Assembly: GCF_000359585.1 (NCBI RefSeq)
Contig: NZ_APMH01000004.1
Location: 93,358 to 157,357, forward strand
Direction: 5' to 3'
Length of the DNA: 64,000 nt
Origin: Clostridium tyrobutyricum DSM 2637 = ATCC 25755 = JCM 11008
GTDB lineage: Bacteria > Bacillota > Clostridia > Clostridiales > Clostridiaceae
A program made the translations under genes and the position numbers. Of this stretch, positions 25,874 through 34,717 are shown one piece after another. Each line of letters opens with the position of its first letter. Position 1 is the stretch's first letter. The notes beneath the pieces are model-generated. The model was not told the DNA's origin, ran no database searches, and saw only the letters and a program-made list of their open reading frames with translations.

Positions 25874-26842
25874 CTATTCAAAAGGATATTTTATTCCCCA
25901 TTGAGTCCTTACTTCACTTATTATATCCATTACATCAACAGACAGTTTCAGGGTATCTCTACTGCTTTTATTCTTTATATACCTTGTCATATCCTCAACT
26001 TCATAATTCAATGCCTTGGATGTATATCCCGTTTCTATGGTTTCTGATATTCCATCCACGTAAGTTATAACTGCCTTATCTGCTCGTGGAAAGTTATCTA
26101 CAGTTATAAAACCAAGTTCTCCTGCAACTACACCTCTCTTTGGCATCTTTGCCCTCATAGTTAGTGAGATAACTGCCATTTCATCATCCGGATTTTTGAG
26201 TATTATACCAGACTGTTCATCTACGCCGGTTTCAAACTTTTTCACTGTAGTCAATACTTCTTTTGGCTGACTGGAAAGAAAATATCTAGTAAACGAAAGT
26301 GCGTAAGTCCCTATATCCAGAATAGCTCCTCCGGCCAATTCCATATTAAAGAATCTATTTTTTACATCATATTCCTTACAGCTTCCAAAAGATACCTGAA
26401 CCATTTTCAGTTTTCCTAGCTTCCCTGACTGTACAATTTCTTTTAGCTTCTTATAGAGAGGCATATGATATATAGTCATTGCCTCTGCTACAACAAGGCC
26501 CTTTTTTTGTGCAAGTTCAACTATGTCATTTAACTGATTTCTGTTTACAGTTATAGCTTTTTCACAGAGAACATGCTTGTTGTTTTCAAGACTCTTCATT
26601 ATGTATTCATAATGACTGCAGTGAGGTGTGGATACATATACTACATCAATTGCATCGTCTCTTAACATTTCATCATAATTTCCATATGTCTTTTCAACAT
26701 TGAATTTACTTGCAAATTTATTTGCCTTTTCCAGTGACCTGGAACCTACTGCATATATACTTCCATTGACTTCACACAGGGCTTTTGCAAACTCTGAAGC
26801 GATATTTCCCGGTCCAAGTATAGCCCATTTTATGTTATTCAT
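25874..26842 (-). CDS. Gfo/Idh/MocA family oxidoreductase
   Basis: 322 residues. The Rossmann loop is LGPGNIA, EKAITVN replaces the usual EKP with the Lys kept, and AEAMTIYHMPLYKK together with GGAILDIGTYALSFTRYF resembles the trans-dihydrodiol/glucose-fructose-oxidoreductase branch. It is clearly different from the three inositol-region paralogues. It starts at ATG 26842 (GGGGTG upstream; the GTG at 26851 lies within that site). The gap to rpiA is 14 bases. The substrate is unknown; an aldose or a phosphorylated sugar is suggested by the rpiA/rpiR neighbours. Confidence 0.78.
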   Translation of the reverse strand: MNNIKWAILGPGNIASEFAKALCEVNGSIYAVGSRSLEKANKFASKFNVEKTYGNYDEMLRDDAIDVVYVSTPHCSHYEYIMKSLENNKHVLCEKAITVNRNQLNDIVELAQKKGLVVAEAMTIYHMPLYKKLKEIVQSGKLGKLKMVQVSFGSCKEYDVKNRFFNMELAGGAILDIGTYALSFTRYFLSSQPKEVLTTVKKFETGVDEQSGIILKNPDDEMAVISLTMRAKMPKRGVVAGELGFITVDNFPRADKAVITYVDGISETIETGYTSKALNYEVEDMTRYIKNKSSRDTLKLSVDVMDIISEVRTQWGIKYPFE

Positions 26843-26856
26843 ATTTTTCACCCCAT

Positions 26857-27540
26857 CTAATTATTTTTTGAAATTATATTAATACCGTTCTTACTTGAAA
26901 TCAATACTTTTGTAACTACACCGACAAAAAGTGATGTATCAATTACTCCATTTATACTTGTTAAATTTCTTTCAAGTGTCTTTATATCAATAACATTTTT
27001 AAAATTCACGTCAAGAAGCAAATTTCCTCCATCACTTACAGTTGGTCCATCTTTTGCACCACTTTTTCTAATGAATGGTTCACCACCTAATTCTACAACT
27101 TTTTTTATAACATATTTTAAAGAATCTTTTAAAATTTCTAGTACAACAGGATACTTGAAAGTAAGAGTATCTACAAATTTACTGTCATCTACAAGCAATA
27201 TGTAGTCATCTGACATGGCGGCGATTAATTTTTCCTTTGTATGAATTCCTCCTCCACTTTTTAAAGCATTTAATTCTTTATCCACTTGATCACATCCGTC
27301 AAAAGCTATATCTATTCTATCAACAGAACAAGTATGGAGAACTTCTATACCATTTTCTATACACAACATCTTTGTTTTAAATGAGGGAGTAACTACTTTA
27401 ATGTTCACATCTTTGCTTTCTTTTATGTATTGCATTAAATATGATATTGTGCTTCCTCCACCCAAACCTACTATAGAATCATTTTTTATATATTTTAAAG
27501 CTTCTCTGGCACAATTTTTCTTTAGTATATCATTTTCCAA
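26857..27540 (-). CDS. rpiA: ribose-5-phosphate isomerase A
   Basis: About 227 residues. RpiA motifs are GLGGGSTI (phosphate loop), AFDGCDQVD for DGADE with both Asp kept, ALKSGGGIHTKEK with catalytic Lys and Glu, and SGAKDGPTVSDGGN near the end. It interconverts ribose 5-phosphate and ribulose 5-phosphate. AGGAG directly abuts ATG 27549 (no spacing), whereas TTG 27540 is nine bases away and gives the N-terminus MENDILKKN, so I prefer the TTG. It is divergent in sequence, so it may be a second, operon-specific RpiA or act on a related phospho-sugar. Confidence 0.83.
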   Translation of the reverse strand: MENDILKKNCAREALKYIKNDSIVGLGGGSTISYLMQYIKESKDVNIKVVTPSFKTKMLCIENGIEVLHTCSVDRIDIAFDGCDQVDKELNALKSGGGIHTKEKLIAAMSDDYILLVDDSKFVDTLTFKYPVVLEILKDSLKYVIKKVVELGGEPFIRKSGAKDGPTVSDGGNLLLDVNFKNVIDIKTLERNLTSINGVIDTSLFVGVVTKVLISSKNGINIISKNN

Positions 27541-27561
27541 ACTTTTCATCTCCTAATTTTA

Positions 27562-28413
27562 CTAAAATTTATCATCTGCCATTGATTGTTCATGCTGACT
27601 GATCCATTTATAAGAGTCATTTTTCTCATCAGCAAGCAGCAGAAATAGTACTTCTATAACTACCATAGCCGGCAGACTTGTAAAACTGAATTCGTCAAAA
27701 AAGAGCCTTTCTCTTGTAACTGTATTTAATATATATTTGCTTTTATTAGCCAAGGGAGATTTTTTATGACTAGTTATACAAATTGTATCAACCTGCTTTT
27801 TACTTGCAATATCAAGCAAAGTCAACAATTTCTTTGAAGACCCGGAATCAGATACAACTATCAATACATCCTCTGCACCAAGTGTATATGCATAAGCAAG
27901 CTGGTTTTCCCATATGGTGCTTGCAACTGACGGTATTCCTATTTGATTAAACTTATATGATGCATCTAAAATTACAGGTATGGAATTGCCCAAAGCTGAA
28001 AATTCAACTATTCTAGCTTTTTTGATTATATACAGTATTCTTTTTATATAATCCTCATCCATCATCAATATAGTCTGTTTTAATTCCTGAATTTTATTTG
28101 CAAGTATATTCTTGAGTGATTGTTCTATATTATTTGAATTAATATCATTGGATATGTTTTTTTCTTCTGAAATTACCATTTCCTTTGCCAACTGTATTTT
28201 TAAATGATGAAATCCCTTGAAATTACATTTTTTACACATTCTTATTATAGTAGCTTCACTAACTCCACTTTCCAATGACAACTCGGAAGTAGTCATATCT
28301 ATAACTTTTTTCTCATTATCTACAATGTAATTTGCAACTTTTCTTTCAGCTTCATATAGTTGTTCATAAGTTTCCAGTATTTGATCCAGTACATTTTTTT
28401 TTCTATTATCCAA
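27562..28413 (-). CDS. RpiR/MurR-family transcriptional regulator
   Basis: 283 residues: an N-terminal RpiR helix-turn-helix (about 1-75, ELSLESGVSEATIIRMCKK) and a C-terminal SIS sugar-phosphate-binding domain (about 115-250, VVSDSGSSKKLL). The start is TTG 28413 with GGGAG nine bases upstream. It is first in the unit rpiR-rpiA-Gfo/Idh-LDH and probably controls it in response to a phospho-sugar. A palindrome in the divergent intergenic region (28543-28568) is a possible target. Confidence 0.88.
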   Translation of the reverse strand: MDNRKKNVLDQILETYEQLYEAERKVANYIVDNEKKVIDMTTSELSLESGVSEATIIRMCKKCNFKGFHHLKIQLAKEMVISEEKNISNDINSNNIEQSLKNILANKIQELKQTILMMDEDYIKRILYIIKKARIVEFSALGNSIPVILDASYKFNQIGIPSVASTIWENQLAYAYTLGAEDVLIVVSDSGSSKKLLTLLDIASKKQVDTICITSHKKSPLANKSKYILNTVTRERLFFDEFSFTSLPAMVVIEVLFLLLADEKNDSYKWISQHEQSMADDKF

Positions 28414-28542
28414 TTTTTATAACTCCCTTGATTAATTTAAAATACCTATATTATATATAATATATTCAAAATAAAATTTCGTCAATTCAATATATTAAAA
28501 AATAAAATTTCTTATATAATATTGTATTTACAATTCCACATT

Positions 28543-28568
28543 TTATGGTATTATAAGTAATACCATAA
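28543..28568. promoter_or_regulatory. perfect palindromic operator between rpiR and the amidohydrolase gene
   Basis: TTATGGTATTA, 4 bases, TAATACCATAA. It lies about 50 bp before the amidohydrolase start, in its likely promoter, and 130 bp from rpiR. Either the RpiR protein or an unlinked regulator may bind it. Confidence 0.6.
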
Positions 28569-28618
28569 GAGAATTATGTAATAAAGAATAGAAAATTTAA
28601 ATATAGGAGATTATGCTT

Positions 28619-29812
28619 ATGAATAGCGTAAAAGAAATGGACCGTATAAGCGAACTTGCACAAAAATATTATCCTGAAACAGTAGAGTTAAGAAGGTACT
28701 TTCATAAACATCCAGAACTCAGTAAAATGGAGTTCAATACTCAAAAAAAGATATTAGAAGTATTAAATAACTTCGATTTAGACATTAGAAAATGTGCAAA
28801 AACCGGCGTGATTGCAGATTTAAAAGGAAATAATCCCGGCAAAACTATAGCTATACGAGCTGATATAGATGCCCTTGCAATAGATGATGAATGCGGAAAG
28901 CCTTATCAGTCACAAATTAAAGGCTCCTGTCATGCATGTGGTCATGATGGACATACAGCAATATTACTTGGAGCAGTAAAAATACTCTGTGAGATACGTG
29001 ATAAAATAAATGGAAATATAAGGTTCATATTTCAACCAAGCGAGGAAGAAGTTTTCAATGGATCAGGTGCAGATGCAATTATAAGAGATGGTGGATTGGA
29101 TGGAGTTGATGGAATAATAGGCCTTCATCTATGGCAGCCTATTAAAATGGGTACAATTGGCATTTCATCAGGACCTGTAATGGCAGCCAGCGATCAATTT
29201 TCCATAAATATAGAGGGCAAGGCAGGTCACGCTTCAATGCCCCATCAAACAATAGATGCCATATTGACAGCAGCTGAAGTTGTAGTTGCTCTCAATACCA
29301 TTGTAGGAAGAGATGTAGATCCTATGAAACAGGCAGTTGTATCAGTAGGAGTATTTCAATCTGGCAGCATATATAATGCCATAGCAGGAAGAGCTGAATT
29401 AAGAGGAACAATAAGATCCCTTGATGAGGATGTACGTGAATCGGTATATGATCACATCAAAAAAATAGTAAACCATATGTGCGATGCAATGGGTGCACAT
29501 TGTACAATTACCAGAAGTCCATGTACCTATGTTCTTCAAAATGATCCAAAAATCACAAGTATAGTTCTAAAGGCAGGAAAAGAAGTAGTTGGAAATGCTG
29601 CTCATCCTATAAGTCCTTTCATGAGCAGTGAAGATTTTTCACATTATTTGCAGAAAGTACCAGGATGCTTTTTCTTTGTTGGTATTGGCAATCCTGAAAA
29701 AGGCATTGTATATCCGCAGCATCATTCTAAATTTGATATAGATGAAGATGCAATGATTTATGGGATGGAGGTCTTAAGCAGATCAGCCTTAAAATTATTA
29801 AATGAACTTTAA
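28619..29812 (+). CDS. M20-family amidohydrolase (N-acyl amino acid / hippurate hydrolase type)
   Basis: 397 residues of the M20D peptidase family: CGHDGHTA (metal His/Asp), PSEEE with the catalytic Glu, GLHLWQPIKMG, a lid domain near GKAGHASMPHQTIDA, and MSSEDFSHY near the end. Members cleave N-acyl or N-carbamoyl amino acids in the cytoplasm using two metal ions. Of two close ATGs, 28619 has eight bases from AGGAGA and is chosen over 28613. It is transcribed alone, divergently from rpiR, with a palindromic operator in front. The physiological amide is unknown. Confidence 0.85.
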   Translation: MNSVKEMDRISELAQKYYPETVELRRYFHKHPELSKMEFNTQKKILEVLNNFDLDIRKCAKTGVIADLKGNNPGKTIAIRADIDALAIDDECGKPYQSQIKGSCHACGHDGHTAILLGAVKILCEIRDKINGNIRFIFQPSEEEVFNGSGADAIIRDGGLDGVDGIIGLHLWQPIKMGTIGISSGPVMAASDQFSINIEGKAGHASMPHQTIDAILTAAEVVVALNTIVGRDVDPMKQAVVSVGVFQSGSIYNAIAGRAELRGTIRSLDEDVRESVYDHIKKIVNHMCDAMGAHCTITRSPCTYVLQNDPKITSIVLKAGKEVVGNAAHPISPFMSSEDFSHYLQKVPGCFFFVGIGNPEKGIVYPQHHSKFDIDEDAMIYGMEVLSRSALKLLNEL

Positions 29813-29827
29813 AAAATCTGGAATTCA

Positions 29828-29852
29828 GGATGCTGGTACAAAATCAGCATCC
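29828..29852. terminator. hairpin between convergent genes
   Basis: GGATGCTG pairs with CAGCATCC around a nine-base loop, between the amidohydrolase and glycerate kinase stops. It can serve both strands. Confidence 0.55.
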
Positions 29853-29864
29853 ATTTACTTCAAG

Positions 29865-30992
29865 CTAAATATTTAAAATTCTCATTATTCTCTCAGATGT
29901 TTTCTCTATCAACATCTTCCCATTTTTCATGGCATCTTCAAGTGACATAGGTTTATCTACTATAGAAAAAATGCTCTCAAATCCTTTATTATAAAGTGTT
30001 TCTGCATTTTTTCCTATTCCACCTGCAATAGCTAAAACAGGAATTCCATATTTGTCGGCCACTTTGGCAACACCAAAAGGCGTCTTTCCAAAAGCAGTCT
30101 GAAAATCTATCATGCCTTCTCCCGTAAAAATTAAATCTGCATCTTTGATTTTTTCATCAAGTTTTGTAATATCTATAACTATATCTATTCCTCTCTTTAA
30201 ATTGGAGTTCAAGAATACCATCACTCCAGCACCAAGTCCCCCGGCTGCACCTGAACCTGGAATATTTACTATATCCATATTTAAATTATTTTTAATAATA
30301 TTGGCATAATGAGCAAGATTTTTATCTAAAATCTTAACCATATCTCCATCAGCTCCTTTTTGTGGTCCAAATACATGGGAAGCTCCTTCCCTGCCACAAA
30401 GTGGATTGTCAACATCACAGGCGGCTGTTACAGTACATTTGCCTATTCTAGAATCTATACTTGACATGTCTATAGAATGAAGTTTACAAAGACTTCCCCC
30501 ACCATGTCCAATATCTTCTCCATTTATATCAAGGAACTTTACACCTAACGCCTTTGCCATTCCTATTCCTCCATCATTAGTAGCACTTCCTCCAAGTCCT
30601 ATTATTATATTTGTACATCCCTTGTCCATTGCATCCTTTATAAGCTGGCCTGTCCCATAGGACGTCGTTTTCATAGGATCTCTTTCCTCTTTTGAAATAA
30701 GAGGAAGCCCAGATGCAGCCGCCATCTCTATTATCGCAGTCTTTCCATCTCCAAGAATACCATAAAAAGCATTTACATCCTTTAAAACAGGTCCTTTAAC
30801 CGATTTATAAATTATTTTACCACCAGTACTGTCCACAAGGGATTGAACTGTTCCCTCGCCTCCATCTGCCATTGGTATTTTTTCAATAATTGGATCATTT
30901 ACAACTTTCAATATACCTTTTTCTATGCTATCTGCTACTTCCATGGCAGTTAAACTACCTTTATATGAATCAGGTGCAATTACAATTTTCAT
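29865..30992 (-). CDS. glycerate kinase
   Basis: 375 residues of the GlxK/GarK family, which phosphorylates D-glycerate, usually to 2-phosphoglycerate. The N-terminus MKIVIAPDSYKGSLTA and the core GLGGSATNDGGIGMAKALG are diagnostic; FTGEGMIDFQTAFGKTPFGVA is the C-terminal block. It is transcribed alone with AAGGAG before ATG 30992. It allows glycerate from sugar-acid or serine breakdown to enter lower glycolysis. Identity is firm. Confidence 0.93.
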   Translation of the reverse strand: MKIVIAPDSYKGSLTAMEVADSIEKGILKVVNDPIIEKIPMADGGEGTVQSLVDSTGGKIIYKSVKGPVLKDVNAFYGILGDGKTAIIEMAAASGLPLISKEERDPMKTTSYGTGQLIKDAMDKGCTNIIIGLGGSATNDGGIGMAKALGVKFLDINGEDIGHGGGSLCKLHSIDMSSIDSRIGKCTVTAACDVDNPLCGREGASHVFGPQKGADGDMVKILDKNLAHYANIIKNNLNMDIVNIPGSGAAGGLGAGVMVFLNSNLKRGIDIVIDITKLDEKIKDADLIFTGEGMIDFQTAFGKTPFGVAKVADKYGIPVLAIAGGIGKNAETLYNKGFESIFSIVDKPMSLEDAMKNGKMLIEKTSERIMRILNI

Positions 30993-31225
30993 TTTCTCAC
31001 TCCTTAAATATTTATATATTTTCTAATTATAAACCCTATTTTGTATTATAAATAGTTTAATGAAATTAATATAGTATTCTAATTTACTTTATCCATATTA
31101 TACAATGAAAAATCAAGTATTATAGTATAAAATAACATTTTATGAAAATTTTTTACTTATATGTTGATTTTGTTATTTTTTGAGTTATAATATTAAGTAA
31201 TTTTCATAACTAGGGGGAGTAAAAA

Positions 31226-31789
31226 TTGATAGAACTGTCATTCATGATGCAATACTTAAAAAAGCCGAGAGCAACAGGGGCTGTATTACCAAGTTCAAGA
31301 TATCTTGCCAACAAAATGATAATGGATATTGATTTTAAAAGGGCAAAATGTATAGTTGAATATGGACCAGGTACAGGAGTGTTTACAGAAAAAATACTTG
31401 AAAACAGAAATTCGGAAACTACGGTAATACTTTTTGAATACAATGAAAAATTTTATAATTTACTTAAATACAAATTCAAAAATGAAGACAACTTGTTTAT
31501 TGTACATGATTCATGTGAAAATATTGAGAGATACCTAAATAAATACAATGTTGAAGATATAGATTATATAATATCAGGTCTTCCTTTTGCAAGCCTGCCA
31601 AAATCCACCTCAATAAATATATTGGAAGAGACAAAACAACTGCTTAATCAATCTAATGGAAGATTTATAACCTTCCAATATACCTTATTAAAAGTTAAAT
31701 TTTTAAAACATTATTTTAAAGATATTAAAGTGAAGCGAGAATTCAGAAATATACCTCCTGCATATGTTTTAAGTTGCATAAATAAATAA
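31226..31789 (+). CDS. class I SAM-dependent methyltransferase, phospholipid N-methyltransferase-like
   Basis: 187 residues. The SAM loop is VEYGPGTGVFTEKIL (about 44-58), then an acidic residue after LFEYNEKF, and ISGLPFASLPKS in place of the rRNA-dimethylase NLPY motif. KKPRATGAVLPSSRYLA at the N-terminus is typical of small membrane-lipid or antibiotic-resistance-like methyltransferases annotated as PmtA-like. Start is TTG 31226, six bases after GGGGGAG. It stands alone upstream of map. The substrate cannot be decided from sequence. Confidence 0.75.
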   Translation: MIELSFMMQYLKKPRATGAVLPSSRYLANKMIMDIDFKRAKCIVEYGPGTGVFTEKILENRNSETTVILFEYNEKFYNLLKYKFKNEDNLFIVHDSCENIERYLNKYNVEDIDYIISGLPFASLPKSTSINILEETKQLLNQSNGRFITFQYTLLKVKFLKHYFKDIKVKREFRNIPPAYVLSCINK

Positions 31790-31875
31790 TTAAATTCCCG
31801 ATAATAGTTTTCTTAATTGATGAATATGTTAAAATAATATTGTGCATACAATATTCAAGAATAGAGGCGATACAT

Positions 31876-32625
31876 TTGATAGATATAAAAACAGAAAAGG
31901 AAATAGGCTATATGGCCGCTGCAGGAAAAATATTAACAGCATGCCATAGGGAAATTGCAAAAATAATAAAACCAGGTATAACTACCATGGAAATAGATAA
32001 TTTTGTAGAAAAATTTTTAAAAAAGCATAACGCCACACCTGAACAAAAAGGTTATATGGGATTTCCATATGCTACATGTGCTTCTGTAAATGATGAAATC
32101 TGTCATGGATTTCCGTCTGATACTCCTTTAAAGGATGGCGATATTGTAACTATAGATATGGTTGTAAATTTAAACGGTTGGCTCGCTGATTCAGCATGGT
32201 CCTATGGAGTTGGAAATATATCCAAACAGGCAAAGGATCTTTTGAAAGTTACTAAAGATTGCCTTTATAGGGGCATAGAAAAAGCTGTCATAGGAAATCA
32301 TATTGGCGATATAGGACACGAAATACAAACTTATGCAGAATCTCTTGGATACTCGGTAGTAAGGGATTATACAGGACACGGAATCGGTCAGGAAATGCAT
32401 GATGATATAAGCGTTCCCCATTGCGGAAAACCTGGAAGAGGTCTTAAACTCAGAGAGGGAATGGTTATTACAATAGAACCTATGATAAATATAGGTACCT
32501 ATAGAACTACTTTGGATAAGAATGGATGGACAGCACGTACAGAAGATGGAAGTCTTTCAGCACAATATGAACACACTCTTGCAATAACCAAAAATGGGCC
32601 TTTAGTTTTAACTGAACAGAATTAA
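31876..32625 (+). CDS. map: methionine aminopeptidase
   Basis: 249 residues, type I. The five metal ligands are visible: Asp in TIDMVV, Asp in LADSA, His in TGHGIG, Glu in TIEPM and Glu in QYEHT. It removes the N-terminal Met from nascent proteins. The frame opens at 31840, but AGAGG lies eight bases before TTG 31876, giving MIDIKTEKEI as in other type I enzymes. It is not in the ribosomal-protein cluster where the main map gene usually lies, so it is probably a second copy. A long terminator follows. Confidence 0.9.
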   Translation: MIDIKTEKEIGYMAAAGKILTACHREIAKIIKPGITTMEIDNFVEKFLKKHNATPEQKGYMGFPYATCASVNDEICHGFPSDTPLKDGDIVTIDMVVNLNGWLADSAWSYGVGNISKQAKDLLKVTKDCLYRGIEKAVIGNHIGDIGHEIQTYAESLGYSVVRDYTGHGIGQEMHDDISVPHCGKPGRGLKLREGMVITIEPMINIGTYRTTLDKNGWTARTEDGSLSAQYEHTLAITKNGPLVLTEQN

Positions 32626-32652
32626 TACAATCAAGAAGGTATGATTAAAACA

Positions 32653-32699
32653 GGGAATGGGTATAGATTTGGTTTTTACACAAATCTATACCCATTCCC
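32653..32699. terminator. bidirectional terminator between map and pyrC
   Basis: A perfect 19-bp stem (GGGAATGGGTATAGATTTG and complement) with a nine-base loop between two convergent genes. Confidence 0.75.
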
Positions 32700-32711
32700 C
32701 CCATTCCTACT

Positions 32712-33974
32712 CTAATAGACTATTTTTCCCCTGTATATCGTTCTCTTTACTTTTCCATATAATCTTTCACCTATAAATGGAGAATTACATGCCTTCGATC
32801 TAAAGCTTTCAACTATATACTGTTCATTTGGATCAAATACTACAATGTCAGCTCTATGACCTTCCTTTATATATCCCCTGTCCAATCCATATAAGTTGGC
32901 AGGGTTTACTGTAAGTTTTGAAATGAGCTGATTATAAGTCAAATGCCCTGGCTTTACCAAATTTGTTATAGCAAGTGAAAGTGCTGTTTCAAGACCTATC
33001 ATACCACTTGGAGCTTCAGAAAGTTTTCTTTGTTTTTCCTCCTTGGAATGGGGGGCATGATCTGTAGCTATTATTTCAATTGTATTATCTTTTAGTGCTT
33101 CTATTATAGACTGTCTATCATCTTCTGTCCTTAAAGGTGGATTTACTTTAGCATTTAGCCCCTTTTGTAGAACAGCATCCTCTGTTATGCTGAAATGATG
33201 AGGTGTAACTTCAGCTGTTATATTACAAGCACCCATCTTTTTAGCCCATCTTATAAGTTCAACTGAAAGTGATGAACTTATATGCTGTATATCAATTTTT
33301 GAACCCGTTGACATTCCAAGAACCACATCTCTTGCCACAAGTACATTTTCTGCCTCATGTGGAGAACCTTTAATATTCAACTTTTTCGCTGTATTCCCTG
33401 CATTTATTCCATTTTCACATATGAGTTCAGGATCTTCTTCATGAAAACTTAAAGGAACATCCAATTTTTTTGCCATATTCATGGCTTCAACAACTGTCTT
33501 TGAACTCATAATAGGTTTTCCGTCATCTGAAAATCCTATTGCTCCAGCTAATTTTAGTCTTTCCATATCTACCAGTTTTTTCCCCTGCATGCCCTTTGTT
33601 ATTGCAGCTACTTGAAGAACTTCAATTCTAGCTGATTTTGCCCTATTCAATATATACTCCAATGTTTCTACATTATCGACTATGGGCTTCGTATTTGCCA
33701 TACATATAACCGTAGTATAACCACCTGCTGCCGCTGAATTAGAACCTGTAAATATATCTTCTTTATATGTAAGTCCAGGATCCCTAAAATGACAATGTAC
33801 ATCAACAAAACCTGGAGCAACTATACACTTAGAGGCATCTATTACATTCCTAATACCTTCGCAAGCAATATTTTTATCTATTCTTGATATATTTTCTCCA
33901 TCTATTAAAATATCAAATATTCCATCCATTTTACTCACTGGATCAATAATATGCCCATTTTTTATAAGTATCAT
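32712..33974 (-). CDS. pyrC: dihydroorotase
   Basis: 420 residues, class I (long) type. It has VDVHCHFRDPG with the metal HxH, DDGKPIMSS, HEEDPELI, EVTPHHF and TDHAPHSKEEK with the catalytic Asp. It closes carbamoyl-aspartate to dihydroorotate in pyrimidine synthesis. TGAGGAGG precedes ATG 33974. Transcribed alone; other pyr genes are not in the window. The length and HxH motif separate it from allantoinase and hydantoinase relatives reasonably well. Confidence 0.92.
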   Translation of the reverse strand: MILIKNGHIIDPVSKMDGIFDILIDGENISRIDKNIACEGIRNVIDASKCIVAPGFVDVHCHFRDPGLTYKEDIFTGSNSAAAGGYTTVICMANTKPIVDNVETLEYILNRAKSARIEVLQVAAITKGMQGKKLVDMERLKLAGAIGFSDDGKPIMSSKTVVEAMNMAKKLDVPLSFHEEDPELICENGINAGNTAKKLNIKGSPHEAENVLVARDVVLGMSTGSKIDIQHISSSLSVELIRWAKKMGACNITAEVTPHHFSITEDAVLQKGLNAKVNPPLRTEDDRQSIIEALKDNTIEIIATDHAPHSKEEKQRKLSEAPSGMIGLETALSLAITNLVKPGHLTYNQLISKLTVNPANLYGLDRGYIKEGHRADIVVFDPNEQYIVESFRSKACNSPFIGERLYGKVKRTIYRGKIVY

Positions 33975-34126
33975 ACCAAAACCTCCTCATTAACTCAGAA
34001 TAATATGGAAATAATTACATTGTACTTTATTTAATAAACAATTGGATATATAATAAAAGTAAGGTAATTATATTTAATAAATGCAATAATCAATTATAAT
34101 TATACAATAAAGAGAGAAGGATTTAT

Positions 34127-34699
34127 ATGTCAGAAAAAAAATCAACAATGAATAAGCACATTGAAAATATTTTTAATTCAATTGATAATATAGTTCTTAC
34201 TGAAAAGGAACAAAAATTAAGAGTAAAACTGGGAACAAAAATATATAATGCTATTTTCACTGATGATGTTACTACAAGAATTAATATTGCTGATTTCTCA
34301 GATCTTGATTTAGTCAATGATAAAAACAATGAACTTGCATTTCTATTTTCAACTATATTTCCTGTATTCATCAAACAGGATGGTGTTGTATTCAGATTAT
34401 ACAAACACAAAATTGAAGTAGATTTATCCGATAGTATGGCTGATAGGTATTTGTTCATGTTCTCAGATGGAAGAATGACTTCTGGATTATTTGAATGTTT
34501 CAGACTTTATGATGATGAATATATATATGGAGTAAAGAGAATAATAAAAGTAATTCCTTTACTTAAACAAGCTGTAATAGATGCACTCGATTCATTAAGC
34601 CAAAATAATAAAAGCCTAAATACAAATATAACAGATCTTAGAAACAAAGTGGAAATTGCCAAAAACAATTATAAGGAATTACTAAATGAATTAAATTAA
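34127..34699 (+). CDS. hypothetical protein paired with a radical SAM gene
   Basis: 190 residues, soluble, acidic, with no family I recognise. The first half is mixed alpha/beta, and the C-terminal 50 residues (SQNNKSLNTNITDLRNKVEIAK onward in short) look like an amphipathic coiled coil. ATG 34127 has AGAAGGA five bases upstream. It ends 18 bases before the radical SAM gene, so the two are co-transcribed and probably work together. Confidence 0.6.
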   Translation: MSEKKSTMNKHIENIFNSIDNIVLTEKEQKLRVKLGTKIYNAIFTDDVTTRINIADFSDLDLVNDKNNELAFLFSTIFPVFIKQDGVVFRLYKHKIEVDLSDSMADRYLFMFSDGRMTSGLFECFRLYDDEYIYGVKRIIKVIPLLKQAVIDALDSLSQNNKSLNTNITDLRNKVEIAKNNYKELLNELN

Positions 34700-34717
34700 C
34701 AATATTAGGAGAGATAT

